From: CAIYHK01 sp964638795 | GTDB lineage: Bacteria; Actinomycetota; Acidimicrobiia; Acidimicrobiales; Ilumatobacteraceae | Direction: 5' to 3' | Length of the DNA stretch: 37,518 nt | NCBI GenBank assembly: GCA_964638795.1 | Contig: CAZXAX010000014.1 | Span: forward strand, 1-37,518 | Program-made: the position numbers and the translations under genes | Shown: positions 16,782 through 25,116 of the stretch, piece after piece | Position numbering within the stretch: position 1 is the first letter of the stretch | Layout: the number at the start of each line of letters is the position of its first letter | The notes under the pieces: generated by a model | Databases searched by the model: none | Seen by the model: only the letters and a program-made list of their open reading frames with translations | What the model was told of the DNA's origin: nothing

Positions 16782-17431
16782 CAGTCCCGCTCCGCCATGC
16801 GACGCAATGCAGTTTCAAATACCTCAACCTCTTGAGCTCCAGGGATTTGCCACGCGCCATTGACCACAAATGTCGGCACTGCGTGAATGTCAAAATCTTT
16901 TGCACGCGCAATTCCAGCCTTCACTTGATCTGCGAAAGCGTCCGTTGCGAGGACTTCGCGTGCCTGAGCCGAATCGAAACCGGCATCTTCGGCGAGACTG
17001 ACCAGCGTGTCCGGGTCGCCGATGTTCTTTCCTTCCTCAAAGTAGGCACGCATCAAACGCAGATTGAGTGTTGCTTGAGCTTCGGAGCCGTGTGCCGAAA
17101 GTGCCCACTCGAGTAGTCGGTGGGCGTCAAAGGTGTTGGCTCGTAGTGCGCGATCCATCCGAAAGGTAATTCCATCGGCCGCGGCAACTCGTGTGACGTG
17201 ACCGATGATCTGCTGCGCGCGTTCAGGACCTCCAAACTTCCTGGCGTAACCCTCACTGACGGGCCTCGCTTCCCCGGCTGCGGTTGAAGGATCTAACTGG
17301 TAGGGGCGATATACGACTTCCACTGGCAGACTTGGAAGGTCAGCTTTCACGCGCTCAAGTGCTGCCTCAAATCGGGTCTTGCCGATGTAGCACCAGGGGC
17401 AAATGACATCAGACCAAATTTCAATCAACAC
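16781..17431 (-). CDS. DsbA-family (FrnE-like) dithiol oxidoreductase
   Basis: A 216-residue thioredoxin-fold protein with an inserted helical domain, redox motif CPWC near the N-terminus (IWSDVICPWCYIG) and cis-Pro loop AVPTFV. No signal peptide is seen, so it is probably cytosolic, like FrnE. The open frame continues to 17539, but GTG 17431 fits the family's start and lies 7 nt after TATCGT, a likely leaderless promoter. It heads a two-gene operon with menH and is divergent from menD, with 18 bp between start codons. Confidence 0.93.
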   Translation of the reverse strand: MLIEIWSDVICPWCYIGKTRFEAALERVKADLPSLPVEVVYRPYQLDPSTAAGEARPVSEGYARKFGGPERAQQIIGHVTRVAAADGITFRMDRALRANTFDAHRLLEWALSAHGSEAQATLNLRLMRAYFEEGKNIGDPDTLVSLAEDAGFDSAQAREVLATDAFADQVKAGIARAKDFDIHAVPTFVVNGAWQIPGAQEVEVFETALRRMAERD

Positions 17432-17438
17432 GAATGCA

Positions 17439-17444
17439 ACGATA
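17439..17444 (-). promoter_or_regulatory. Candidate -10 box, leaderless start of the DsbA-family gene
   Basis: TATCGT on the minus strand lies 7 nt before GTG 17431. On the other strand AACGAT (17438-17443) lies 6 nt before menD ATG 17450, so two divergent promoters may overlap in the same few bases. Confidence 0.45.
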
Positions 17445-17449
17445 GAGCC

Positions 17450-19150
17450 ATGACCGCCAACCTTCCTCGCCCTGAAGATGTTCAGGCTTCTTTCTGTGCG
17501 GTCATTGTTGATCAATGGGCAACTGATGGAGTTACACACGCTTTCGTGTCACCCGGCTCCCGGTCCACGCCTTTGGCCCTGGCTTTGGCCGAGGAGCAGC
17601 GAATCCGAGTGGAGATTGTTCATGACGAACGCTCAGCAGCATTCATGGCTCTCGGTGCGGGTCTTGCTACTGGTGCTCCCGCAATAGCGCTTTGCACGAG
17701 TGGAACTGCGGCCACGCACTTTCATGCCGCTGTAGTTGAAGCCGATCTGAGTGGCGTGCCACTGATTGCATGCACCGCAGATCGCCCACCAGAATTGCAA
17801 GGCATTCGCGCCCCGCAAACGATCAACCAAAAGAACTTGTATGGCGATTCAGTGCGGGCATTCATCGATCCCGGTGTACCCGAATGGGATGAACGCAGTC
17901 AATGGCGAAACTTTGCTCGTCAGGCTTTTGTTTCCGCGACTGGTTTCGGGCGTGGGCCTGTGCATGTGAATTTGCCTTTCCGCGAACCCCTGGTGGGAAC
18001 GCCCGTGATGGAACCGCATTCGATTGAAGATTCGGCCTTTGTGCGCAACGAAGTGCGTCCCACAAAAAGTGACGTAGCGATGCTGGTGGGCCACATTTCG
18101 GGACTGCGTGGAGTGATCGTTGCGGGGCACGGTTGCAGAGGCATGAAGCAGGTGATTGAACTCGCAGATCACCTCAACTGGCCCGTAATTGCCGATTCGC
18201 GAAGCGGTCTCCAGCATCATGACGGAGTGATCACGCACGCGGATGCGTTCTTGCGTGAAACGAACACTGCTCAACGACTGAAGCCCGAGGTGGTTTTGCA
18301 GCTGGGTGAAGGCCCGGCGTCGAAAGTGCTCGGTCAATATCTTCATGATGGGAAAGCGAAGATAATTCAGATCAGCGATCGGCCCGAGAATCGGGATCCA
18401 TTCCGTGATGTTGCGATTGCGTTGAATGGTGATCTCAAAAAGATCGTTGTGGCGCTACTACGAGAAGTCCAGAAGCTGAGTCCAGTCGCCATGCAATTTA
18501 AAGATGCTTGGATTTCAACAGACCGTGTAGCCGCCGGAGTCATCGCTGAGTGTCTAAGTCGATCCCTAACTGAGCCAGCTGTGGCAAACACTGTGGCGGA
18601 TGCAGCGAGAGCTGGGCAGATGATTGTTGCCTCGTCGTCAATGCCAATACGTGACCTGGAGTGGTACTCGCGTATGGGCAAGGGGATCACGGTCCTGTCG
18701 AACAGGGGGGCCAACGGAATCGATGGCGTCTTAGCAACCGCAATAGGCGCAGCCAGCACAACAACTAAGACCGTCCATGTCCTGATCGGTGATGTGGCGT
18801 TTTTGCATGACTCGTCGTCATTGACCGCGCTCAAGATGAGGGATGTCAACATGCGGATCGTCGTTACGGACAACGATGGTGGAGCGATTTTCTCATTCCT
18901 TGCGCAGAAGCAAACACTTACATCTGAGCGCTATGAGCAATTGTTCGGCACCCCACATGGCACGGACCTCATCAAGTTGGCCAAAGCACACGGTCTGAAG
19001 GCGGTTGCGGTCTCAACTCGCGAAGCACTCAAGCGTGCCCTAGCTGGACGCGGAGTGAAGGTCATTGTTGTCAAGACAAATCGTGACTCAAATCTTGAGG
19101 AACACAACCGTATTAACGCTGCAGTGAGTCAACGCCTGTCGAATCAGTGA
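17450..19150 (+). CDS. menD: SEPHCHC synthase (MenD)
   Basis: A 566-residue thiamin-diphosphate enzyme that joins 2-oxoglutarate to isochorismate, the first committed step of menaquinone synthesis. Diagnostic stretches are SPGSRST (34-40), HDERSAAF with the activating Glu60, CTSGTAATHFHAAVVEA, TADRPPELQ and RAPQTINQ. The ThDP/Mg site is GDVAFLHDSSS to NDGGAIF. It starts at ATG 17450 with no obvious Shine-Dalgarno sequence. Its 3' end overlaps the convergent menF by 38 nt. Confidence 0.97.
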   Translation: MTANLPRPEDVQASFCAVIVDQWATDGVTHAFVSPGSRSTPLALALAEEQRIRVEIVHDERSAAFMALGAGLATGAPAIALCTSGTAATHFHAAVVEADLSGVPLIACTADRPPELQGIRAPQTINQKNLYGDSVRAFIDPGVPEWDERSQWRNFARQAFVSATGFGRGPVHVNLPFREPLVGTPVMEPHSIEDSAFVRNEVRPTKSDVAMLVGHISGLRGVIVAGHGCRGMKQVIELADHLNWPVIADSRSGLQHHDGVITHADAFLRETNTAQRLKPEVVLQLGEGPASKVLGQYLHDGKAKIIQISDRPENRDPFRDVAIALNGDLKKIVVALLREVQKLSPVAMQFKDAWISTDRVAAGVIAECLSRSLTEPAVANTVADAARAGQMIVASSSMPIRDLEWYSRMGKGITVLSNRGANGIDGVLATAIGAASTTTKTVHVLIGDVAFLHDSSSLTALKMRDVNMRIVVTDNDGGAIFSFLAQKQTLTSERYEQLFGTPHGTDLIKLAKAHGLKAVAVSTREALKRALAGRGVKVIVVKTNRDSNLEEHNRINAAVSQRLSNQ

Positions 19151-20321
19151 TCGCGGAGAGCATTGCTTTGAATTTGGTCTGAGTCTCAGAGAGCTCAGAG
19201 TCAGGCTCACTGTCAGCCACGATTCCACAACCCGCGAATAAATGTGCGCGTCGACGCGACTCGTCGAATTCAGCGCAGCGAATCGTTACCGCCCACGTGC
19301 CATTGCCGTGCGCATCGAGCCAACCAATCGCGCCACCATAACGCCCGCGATCCAACCCCTCGTGTTGCCCGATCCACTTGATGGCTGCTTCACGCGGGGA
19401 TCCGCCTAACGCCGGAGTAGGGCACAACTCGCGTGCAAGTTGAAGAACTGAAGTGTGCGGGCGTGTAAGCACCCCTTCTGCCGCAGAGCCCAAGTGCTGC
19501 ACATTTGCAACCTGAACTATCGACGGCTCTGGCTCCCAGTCGAGGTAGGAGCAATACGGCAAGAGTGTCTCACGCACCATGTCAATGACGATCTTGTGTT
19601 CTGCCTGATTCTTATCCGAACGCAATAGCTGATCGGCAAGACGGTCATCCTCTTGCGTATTGCCGGTGCGTGGAGCGGTGCCAGCAAGCGGGTGACTGCG
19701 TACAACTCCATCAAGTACCTCCACTAAAAGCTCAGGTGATGCACCGACTAGACCATCAAATGAATACCGATAGCTTGAACCGTAAGAAGCTTTCAAACGT
19801 TTCAAAATCATGCCAATACTCATCGGGTGGTCGGCATCTATAAACAGGTCGCGAGCTAGCACAACTTTTTGGAATTCGCCTTGCCTGATCGCATCGGTGG
19901 CAAGACTCACTATGCGCTTGTAATCATCGGGGGAAACGTGTCCGGATTGCAGGCTGTACTTTGTCGGCGAACTCGGTGCGATTTCCGCTACTTGAATTTG
20001 CGATGTGTCGCCCTCTAGGCGGGTGATGTAAGCGGTTCCGTCTTCTCGCTTGCCAATCAGCACCTCGGGGACGATGAAAGTGGGCTCACGATCCGAGAGG
20101 AAAGGAATAGCGCCGAATGCGACCGCACCAGTGCCTGGGCCACCTACATGGTTGTCGCATTCAATTGCCCGAAGTGCTGCTTCAATATCTTTGGCCGTGC
20201 CAGTGACAAGTGTTCCGCGTCCTGCGATGCCAACACCATCTCGCACAAAAAGCATTCCTTCGTCGCCTGCAAAATCATTCAGATCGATGTGGTCCTTTAG
20301 CGGGCTCGTTACGAGACGCAT
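19113..20321 (-). CDS. menF: Isochorismate synthase
   Basis: A 402-residue chorismate-utilising enzyme. The probable general base is Lys152 (QKVVLARD), followed by GASPELLV, SHPLAGTAPRTG, LLRSDKNQAEHKIVIDMVRE, and a C-terminal TPALGG to GLDRGRYGGAIGW. These mark the MenF/EntC/DhbC group. Surrounding men genes make menaquinone the likely fate, although isochorismate could also feed siderophores. ATG 20321 is 3 nt after the menG stop. The last 38 nt are antisense to the end of menD. Confidence 0.95.
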   Translation of the reverse strand: MRLVTSPLKDHIDLNDFAGDEGMLFVRDGVGIAGRGTLVTGTAKDIEAALRAIECDNHVGGPGTGAVAFGAIPFLSDREPTFIVPEVLIGKREDGTAYITRLEGDTSQIQVAEIAPSSPTKYSLQSGHVSPDDYKRIVSLATDAIRQGEFQKVVLARDLFIDADHPMSIGMILKRLKASYGSSYRYSFDGLVGASPELLVEVLDGVVRSHPLAGTAPRTGNTQEDDRLADQLLRSDKNQAEHKIVIDMVRETLLPYCSYLDWEPEPSIVQVANVQHLGSAAEGVLTRPHTSVLQLARELCPTPALGGSPREAAIKWIGQHEGLDRGRYGGAIGWLDAHGNGTWAVTIRCAEFDESRRRAHLFAGCGIVADSEPDSELSETQTKFKAMLSAITDSTGVDSLQR

Positions 20322-20324
20322 GAA

Positions 20325-21041
20325 TCAGTGATCTCTTGTGGCGACCATTAGTTGCGTAAGCCCACCACTCAATAGACGATGTGTGGCATCAGCAAAGCCA
20401 GCATTTCTTAGATCACCAAGCATCTTTGCTGGCGCGGGTAGATACGCCACACTCTTTGGCAAGTAGCGATACGCAGCTTTGTCAGAGAGCAACGCACCGA
20501 TTTTGGGGACGATCTTCCCGAAGTAGATGTTGTTGCCGAATCGAATTATTGGGTTGGTGGGAACCCCAACATCCAAGAGCGCTATTCGCCCGCCGGGGCG
20601 CACCACCCGTGAAAGCTCGTTAAAGAATTGCGGGAGGTCGACCAGATTGCGAAGCGCGAAACCACAAGTGATTCCATCAACTGAGGCATCCTGAACGGGA
20701 AGTCGCAAGATGTCGGATTGCATTCGTTGAGCACCGCTTCGATCAGCTGACAGCATGCCAAAAGAGAGATCCACCGAGATCGGATGCATTCCCAACTTCT
20801 TCAGATCGATGCACAGGTCGCCAGTGCCACCTGCCAGGTCCAGCACAAGAGAACCGGTAGCAAGATTGAGAGAGCGGATTGCCTTACGGCGCCAGCGGAC
20901 GTCGAGGCGAAAGGTCATTATGCGGTTTACGAGGTCATAGCGGGGAGCGATCGCATCGAACATTTGCTGCACTGCCTTGGCCTTTTCGGCACCTTGGGGC
21001 AACTGGTCGGTGTCCCATGACGGGCGGCTCGGCTCCTGCAC
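20325..21041 (-). CDS. menG: Demethylmenaquinone methyltransferase
   Basis: A 238-residue UbiE/MenG-family class I methyltransferase. It has MFDAIAPRYDLVNRIMTFR, the SAM loop LDLAGGTGDL (about 67-76), and the UbiE-type CGFALRNLVDL, VVRPGGRIALLDV and NNIYFGKIVPKIGALLS. It performs the last step of menaquinone synthesis. Start GTG 21041 lies 6 nt after TAGGCT with no Shine-Dalgarno sequence, so the mRNA is probably leaderless; an in-frame stop lies just upstream. It forms an operon with menF. Confidence 0.96.
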   Translation of the reverse strand: MQEPSRPSWDTDQLPQGAEKAKAVQQMFDAIAPRYDLVNRIMTFRLDVRWRRKAIRSLNLATGSLVLDLAGGTGDLCIDLKKLGMHPISVDLSFGMLSADRSGAQRMQSDILRLPVQDASVDGITCGFALRNLVDLPQFFNELSRVVRPGGRIALLDVGVPTNPIIRFGNNIYFGKIVPKIGALLSDKAAYRYLPKSVAYLPAPAKMLGDLRNAGFADATHRLLSGGLTQLMVATRDH

Positions 21042-21047
21042 ATCATG

Positions 21048-21053
21048 AGCCTA
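21048..21053 (-). promoter_or_regulatory. Candidate -10 box, leaderless start of menG
   Basis: TAGGCT on the minus strand ends 6 nt before GTG 21041. It abuts TAGCGT (21054-21059) on the plus strand, a possible -10 for the divergent acyl-CoA dehydrogenase gene. Confidence 0.55.
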
Positions 21054-21085
21054 TAGCGTTGCGGTCAAAGACTGACTGGGGAAAC

Positions 21086-22306
21086 ATGATCGACTTCACC
21101 TTTGAACCCGATGTTGAAAGTGTGCGCATGAAAGTGCGCGAATTCATGGATGTGGAAGTGCGTCCAGCATGGGATGCAATTGACCAGAGCGATCGAGCGC
21201 AGGTTGTTAAGGCAATTGTCACATTGCGCAAAAAGGCTCGTGAGGAGTGGAATCTCTGGCTGCCACACATGCCACCGGAGTGGGGTGGAATGGGGCTCGG
21301 GCCAACCGCTATGGCGGCTGTGAGTGCTGAAGCGGCAAAGGTCGGTATCGGTCCTTTTGTGCTGAATGCTCAAGCGCCTGACGAAGGGAATCAGCACACA
21401 CTCTTGCACTGGGCAACTCCGGAACAAAAAGAGAAATATCTGAAGCCGTTGTGCGAAGGTACCGCGCGCAGTTGTTTTGCGATGACCGAGCCTGAAGTAG
21501 CAGGCAGTGATCCAACGCTAATCAAAACGTTTGCTTACAAAGATGGTGATGAGTGGGTTATCAATGGTCACAAATGGTTCATCTCAGGCGCACGTGGAGC
21601 AAAGTTCGCACTTTTAGTAGCGCGCACAGAAGAAAACCCCGATCAGCCCCAGGCAGCGAACTCATGCTTCATTGTTGATCTACCCAGCGAAGGTTGGAAT
21701 GTTGTCCGTGATGTCGAGACCATGTCGGGAGGACACAACCATTGTGAAATCTTGATTGAAGATCTTCGTGTTCCTAACGCGAACATGCTTGGGGGTCGCG
21801 GGCAAGGTCACTTGCTCGGTCAGTACAGGCTCGGCCCCGCCCGACTCGCTCATTGCATGCGGTGGATCGGTCAGGCAGAGACTGCGTTGGACATGATGGT
21901 GAAGCGATCACTTGAGCGGTACTCACACGGATCGATACTTGCGGAGAAGCAAGGAATCCAATGGATGATTGCCGATTCGGCAATGGAGCTGTATCAGTGC
22001 AAGTTGATGGTTCTGCATGCGGCATTCAAAGTTGAAAACAAGATGGATTTCATCAGCGAAGTCTCGATGGCTAAACACTTTGTAGCGAACAGCCTCTGGC
22101 GCATCATCGACCGCGCAATCCAGGTACATGGAGCGCTCGGCTACAGCACCGACACGCCGCTTGCAGGAATGCTTCAGCAGGCGCGTTGGAGCCGTTTTGC
22201 TGATGGTGCCGATGAGATTCACCAGATGCGAATCGCTCAGAGAACCATTGCCGCCTATAAGGATCACGGAACCACCAAGCGCGCAACCGGTGATCTGCCG
22301 CTTTAA
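21086..22306 (+). CDS. Acyl-CoA dehydrogenase (ACAD10/11-like)
   Basis: A 406-residue flavin acyl-CoA dehydrogenase. Typical blocks are CFAMTEPEVAGSDP, WVINGHKWFISGARG, QVHGALGYSTDTPL and RFADGADEIHQMRIA, the last holding the presumed catalytic acidic residue as in ACAD11-like enzymes. ATG 21086 follows GGGGAA and gives the normal length; the open frame extends into menG on the opposite strand and is not credible there. Grouped with an LLM oxidoreductase and a MaoC hydratase, it probably acts in fatty-acid or sterol catabolism. Substrate unknown. Confidence 0.94.
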   Translation: MIDFTFEPDVESVRMKVREFMDVEVRPAWDAIDQSDRAQVVKAIVTLRKKAREEWNLWLPHMPPEWGGMGLGPTAMAAVSAEAAKVGIGPFVLNAQAPDEGNQHTLLHWATPEQKEKYLKPLCEGTARSCFAMTEPEVAGSDPTLIKTFAYKDGDEWVINGHKWFISGARGAKFALLVARTEENPDQPQAANSCFIVDLPSEGWNVVRDVETMSGGHNHCEILIEDLRVPNANMLGGRGQGHLLGQYRLGPARLAHCMRWIGQAETALDMMVKRSLERYSHGSILAEKQGIQWMIADSAMELYQCKLMVLHAAFKVENKMDFISEVSMAKHFVANSLWRIIDRAIQVHGALGYSTDTPLAGMLQQARWSRFADGADEIHQMRIAQRTIAAYKDHGTTKRATGDLPL

Positions 22307-22330
22307 CGCGTGATGAGATTGATGACGGAA

Positions 22331-22336
22331 TAAGGT
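22331..22336 (+). promoter_or_regulatory. Candidate -10 box, leaderless start of the LLM oxidoreductase
   Basis: TAAGGT lies 7 nt before ATG 22344, and no Shine-Dalgarno sequence precedes the start. Confidence 0.5.
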
Positions 22337-22343
22337 TCAGGCC

Positions 22344-23306
22344 ATGGCTGATGTGATTTTTGGGATGTTCATTCCCCAGGGTTGGAAGATGGAACTCGCC
22401 GAAATCGAGTCCGACGTCGATAAGTGGAGCAAATCGGTGGAGATCGCCCAGTTGGCGGAGAAACTTGGATACGACTCCCTGTGGGTCTATGACCACTTCC
22501 ACAATGTCCCACGACCCGCACACGAGGCAGTCTTTGAGTGCTGGACCACAATCTCTGCAATTAGTCAACTAACAACAAAAATTCGCCTCGGTCAGATGGT
22601 TGGCTGTAACAGTTACCGCTCACCCGGCTTGCTGGCAAAGATCACTTCGACTGTCGATGTGATTTCCGGTGGCCGCCTTGATTGGGGCATTGGTGCTGGG
22701 TGGTACGAAAACGAATACCGCGGTTACGGCTTTGATTTTCCTAAACCTAAAGATCGAATCGGAATGCTGCGCGAAAGTGTGGAGATCGTGCGTTCAATGT
22801 GGATGGACCGTGAAACCAATTACGACGGCAAGTACTACACGATGTCGCGTGCGAACTGTGATCCGAAGCCACTGCAAAAGCCCCATCCTCCAATCTGGAT
22901 TGGCGGAGGTGGGGAACAATTAACCCTTCGTGTTGTTGCCGAGTATGCCGACTACTCAAACTTTGGCGGCAAGCCAGATGAGTGGGCGCGAAAGCGCGAG
23001 ATCTTGAAGGAGCACTGCAAGGCCGTTGGTCGAGATGAAGAGACCATCGGTAAAACTTGGAGCCCCGAAGTCTTCATTCGTGAAACAGAAGCAGAGTTAC
23101 GCGAAGCGGGAAGCCGCAACCTGTGGGGCGAACCATTTGATTCCTGGCGCGATGGGAATTTGGTTGGCACGCCAGAACAAGTGGCCGAAAAGATCGCCAC
23201 TTATGTGTCACTCGGATGCACTGGCTTTATTCCTTGGTGCCCTGATTATCCGAGCACTGAGACCATGACTCTGCTGGCTGAAAAAGTAATGCCAGAGTTT
23301 CGCTGA
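22344..23306 (+). CDS. LLM-class (F420-type) oxidoreductase
   Basis: A 320-residue TIM-barrel protein of the bacterial-luciferase-like superfamily. Characteristic parts are GYDSLWVYDHFHNVP, IRLGQMVGCNSYRSPGLLAK, GRLDWGIGAGWYENEY, and KPHPPIWIGGGGEQ. Actinobacterial members of this type usually use coenzyme F420, which is inferred here. The substrate is unknown. It follows the acyl-CoA dehydrogenase by 37 bp, possibly from its own promoter. Confidence 0.93.
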   Translation: MADVIFGMFIPQGWKMELAEIESDVDKWSKSVEIAQLAEKLGYDSLWVYDHFHNVPRPAHEAVFECWTTISAISQLTTKIRLGQMVGCNSYRSPGLLAKITSTVDVISGGRLDWGIGAGWYENEYRGYGFDFPKPKDRIGMLRESVEIVRSMWMDRETNYDGKYYTMSRANCDPKPLQKPHPPIWIGGGGEQLTLRVVAEYADYSNFGGKPDEWARKREILKEHCKAVGRDEETIGKTWSPEVFIRETEAELREAGSRNLWGEPFDSWRDGNLVGTPEQVAEKIATYVSLGCTGFIPWCPDYPSTETMTLLAEKVMPEFR

Positions 23307-23309
23307 GCA

Positions 23310-23768
23310 TCAACCGAGATAACGGTAGACAACCTCTGCTACGCAAGCTGGTTTTGGCGCACCTTCAACTTCGAAGGTGACTGCGTAGGTGACCTGCGCG
23401 CCTCCATTGACTGCTTCCACATTTGCGATTGCGACCCCAGCACGCACTTTTGCACCGACTGGAACTGGTGAAGGGAATCGGACCTTGTTGGCGCCGTAGT
23501 TCAACGCCATAGTCACACCCTTCACAATTGCAACCTGTGGAATGAGTACTGGAGCTAGTGAGAGTGTCAGATAACCGTGCGCAATCGGACCTCCAAAGGG
23601 TCCACTCTTTGCTTTCTCAACATCCACGTGGATCCACTGATGGTCACCTGTGGAGTCAGCGAATAGGTTCACCATCTCCTGAGTGACTGTTACGTAGTCG
23701 CTGTGACCGAGCTGCTTGCCGACATATTGAGGTAACGCCTCAATACTTTCAATAACCGTGTTAGCCAT
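23310..23768 (-). CDS. MaoC-like (R)-specific enoyl-CoA hydratase
   Basis: A 152-residue hot-dog-fold protein. The hydratase motif FADSTGDHQWIHVD gives the catalytic Asp/His pair, followed by GPIAHGYLTLSLAPVL and NYGANKVRFPSPVPVG. It is expected to hydrate trans-2-enoyl-CoA, fitting the nearby dehydrogenase. ATG 23768 lies 6 nt after TAACCT, another leaderless candidate. The gene converges with the LLM gene across a 3-bp gap. Confidence 0.94.
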   Translation of the reverse strand: MANTVIESIEALPQYVGKQLGHSDYVTVTQEMVNLFADSTGDHQWIHVDVEKAKSGPFGGPIAHGYLTLSLAPVLIPQVAIVKGVTMALNYGANKVRFPSPVPVGAKVRAGVAIANVEAVNGGAQVTYAVTFEVEGAPKPACVAEVVYRYLG

Positions 23769-23774
23769 GCTTTG

Positions 23775-23780
23775 AGGTTA
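23775..23780 (-). promoter_or_regulatory. Candidate -10 box, leaderless start of the MaoC gene
   Basis: TAACCT on the minus strand ends 6 nt before ATG 23768; there is no Shine-Dalgarno sequence. Confidence 0.5.
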
Positions 23781-23795
23781 CGGGATGCGGCTGGT

Positions 23796-24236
23796 TCAAC
23801 GGAACCAGAGTCGCTGATGCTCCCGACTTTGGGGATGCAGCAGTAGGGCGCACAGGGCCGCTTCGAAAATGAATCCAATCGTGTCTCCGCCAGTGAATTT
23901 GTCCCACAGCGAAACGGAGCCTCCCGTGAGACCCTCGAGGTCTGAAATCGCCCAGTACCGCAATACAAAAGGGGCGAATGCAGCGACAACTGCCAGCCAA
24001 TACCCAGACTTGCGATCATTAGCCATTAGAAAGCCACCGAAAATATTCGCTACGACTACAAAAAGACCAACGAGTATTCCAAGACCCCACCGGTACCTGA
24101 AGTAACCGAGATAGTCGGTCTTATCGAGAACCGAAATAAAGGCAAAGAAGCCATTGATGTAGAGCAAGAAGGTCGCTATTTGCAGCGTTTGTGGCTGGAG
24201 TCGATCCGTCCACTTGCGGAAGTTGAGATTGGACAC
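23796..24236 (-). CDS. Small membrane protein of unknown function
   Basis: A 146-residue protein with about four hydrophobic segments: IATFLLYINGFFAFISVL, WGLGILVGLFVVVANIFGGF, YWLAVVAAFAPFVLRYW and TIGFIFEAALCALLLH. I do not recognise a family. GTG 24236 is the only long start; upstream it faces era across 39 bp. It ends 27 bp before the MaoC start on the same strand. The spacing and length support a real gene. Confidence 0.75.
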   Translation of the reverse strand: MSNLNFRKWTDRLQPQTLQIATFLLYINGFFAFISVLDKTDYLGYFRYRWGLGILVGLFVVVANIFGGFLMANDRKSGYWLAVVAAFAPFVLRYWAISDLEGLTGGSVSLWDKFTGGDTIGFIFEAALCALLLHPQSREHQRLWFR

Positions 24237-24261
24237 ACGACGAGTCTTGCATCATTCAAAG

Positions 24262-24267
24262 TAGAGT
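24262..24267 (+). promoter_or_regulatory. Candidate -10 box, leaderless start of era
   Basis: TAGAGT lies 8 nt before ATG 24276, and no convincing Shine-Dalgarno sequence separates them. Confidence 0.45.
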
Positions 24268-24275
24268 CGCGGTCA

Positions 24276-25115
24276 ATGAGGTCGGGTTTTGTAGCAGTGG
24301 TCGGGCGCCCCAATGTGGGCAAGTCCACACTCATGAATGCCCTTTGTGGTCGCAAAATATCAATAGTTTCTGACAAACCCCAGACCACGCGGCATCGAAT
24401 CATGGGCGTATTGAATCGGGATCAGGCACAGATTGTGTTCGTTGACACACCTGGTTTGCACAAGCCGGTCACGGCCCTTGGCGAGCGAGTGAATGCAACC
24501 GCACTTGAGAGTCTTGATGATGTCGATGTGCAATGCATTGTCGTTGATGCGACCAAGCCAGTTGGCACTGGAGACCAGTGGGTGGCAAATCACCTGAAGC
24601 TCAGAGAGAGTGTTGTGATTATCAACAAAATTGATCGGGTGAAGCCCGAACAGTTGTTGGAGCAATTGCAGCGAGTCAGCCATTGGGAAGCGGCCGCATA
24701 TTTCCCAGTGTCAGCCAAAACAGGCGAAGGCACTGACGCTCTTCTTGAATATCTGCTGGGCCAACTTCCTGAAGGGCCCCAGTATTTTCCACCGGAGTCA
24801 TTCTCAGATGTATCCGAAGAGCAGTGGGTGGCTGAACTCGTGCGTGAACAACTTCTTGCAATCATGCGCGATGAAGTTCCCTATTCAATCGCCACGCGCG
24901 TGGCGGAATGGGAATGGCCGCGGATCAAGGTGGAGATCATTGTGGAGCGTGATTCACAAAAGGGCCTGGTGATCGGACACAAAGGTGAGGTGCTGAAGCA
25001 AGTGGGGAGCCGCGTTCGAGAACAGCTTCCGGCAGGGGCATTTCTTGAGTTGTTGGTCAAAGTTGACAAGGACTGGCAACGCGACGCTGGTCGAGTCGAA
25101 AGACTCGGATACTGA
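24276..25115 (+). CDS. era: GTPase Era
   Basis: A 279-residue Ras-like GTPase with C-terminal KH domain. G1 is GRPNVGKS (10-17), then VDTPGLHKP (G3), NKID (G4) and the KH part IGHKGEVLKQVGSRVREQL. Era binds the 3' end of 16S rRNA and assists 30S assembly, working with YbeY. I chose ATG 24276 (MRSGFVAVVG), the usual family start; the open frame begins at 24180 but that would overlap the divergent membrane gene. Only one base separates its stop from the convergent lipoprotein gene. Confidence 0.96.
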   Translation: MRSGFVAVVGRPNVGKSTLMNALCGRKISIVSDKPQTTRHRIMGVLNRDQAQIVFVDTPGLHKPVTALGERVNATALESLDDVDVQCIVVDATKPVGTGDQWVANHLKLRESVVIINKIDRVKPEQLLEQLQRVSHWEAAAYFPVSAKTGEGTDALLEYLLGQLPEGPQYFPPESFSDVSEEQWVAELVREQLLAIMRDEVPYSIATRVAEWEWPRIKVEIIVERDSQKGLVIGHKGEVLKQVGSRVREQLPAGAFLELLVKVDKDWQRDAGRVERLGY

Positions 25116-25116
25116 A

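Noticed and set aside
20879..21085. N-terminal extension of the acyl-CoA dehydrogenase
   Set aside because: It is antisense to menG, has Arg/Gly-rich composition, and ATG 21086 gives the normal family start.
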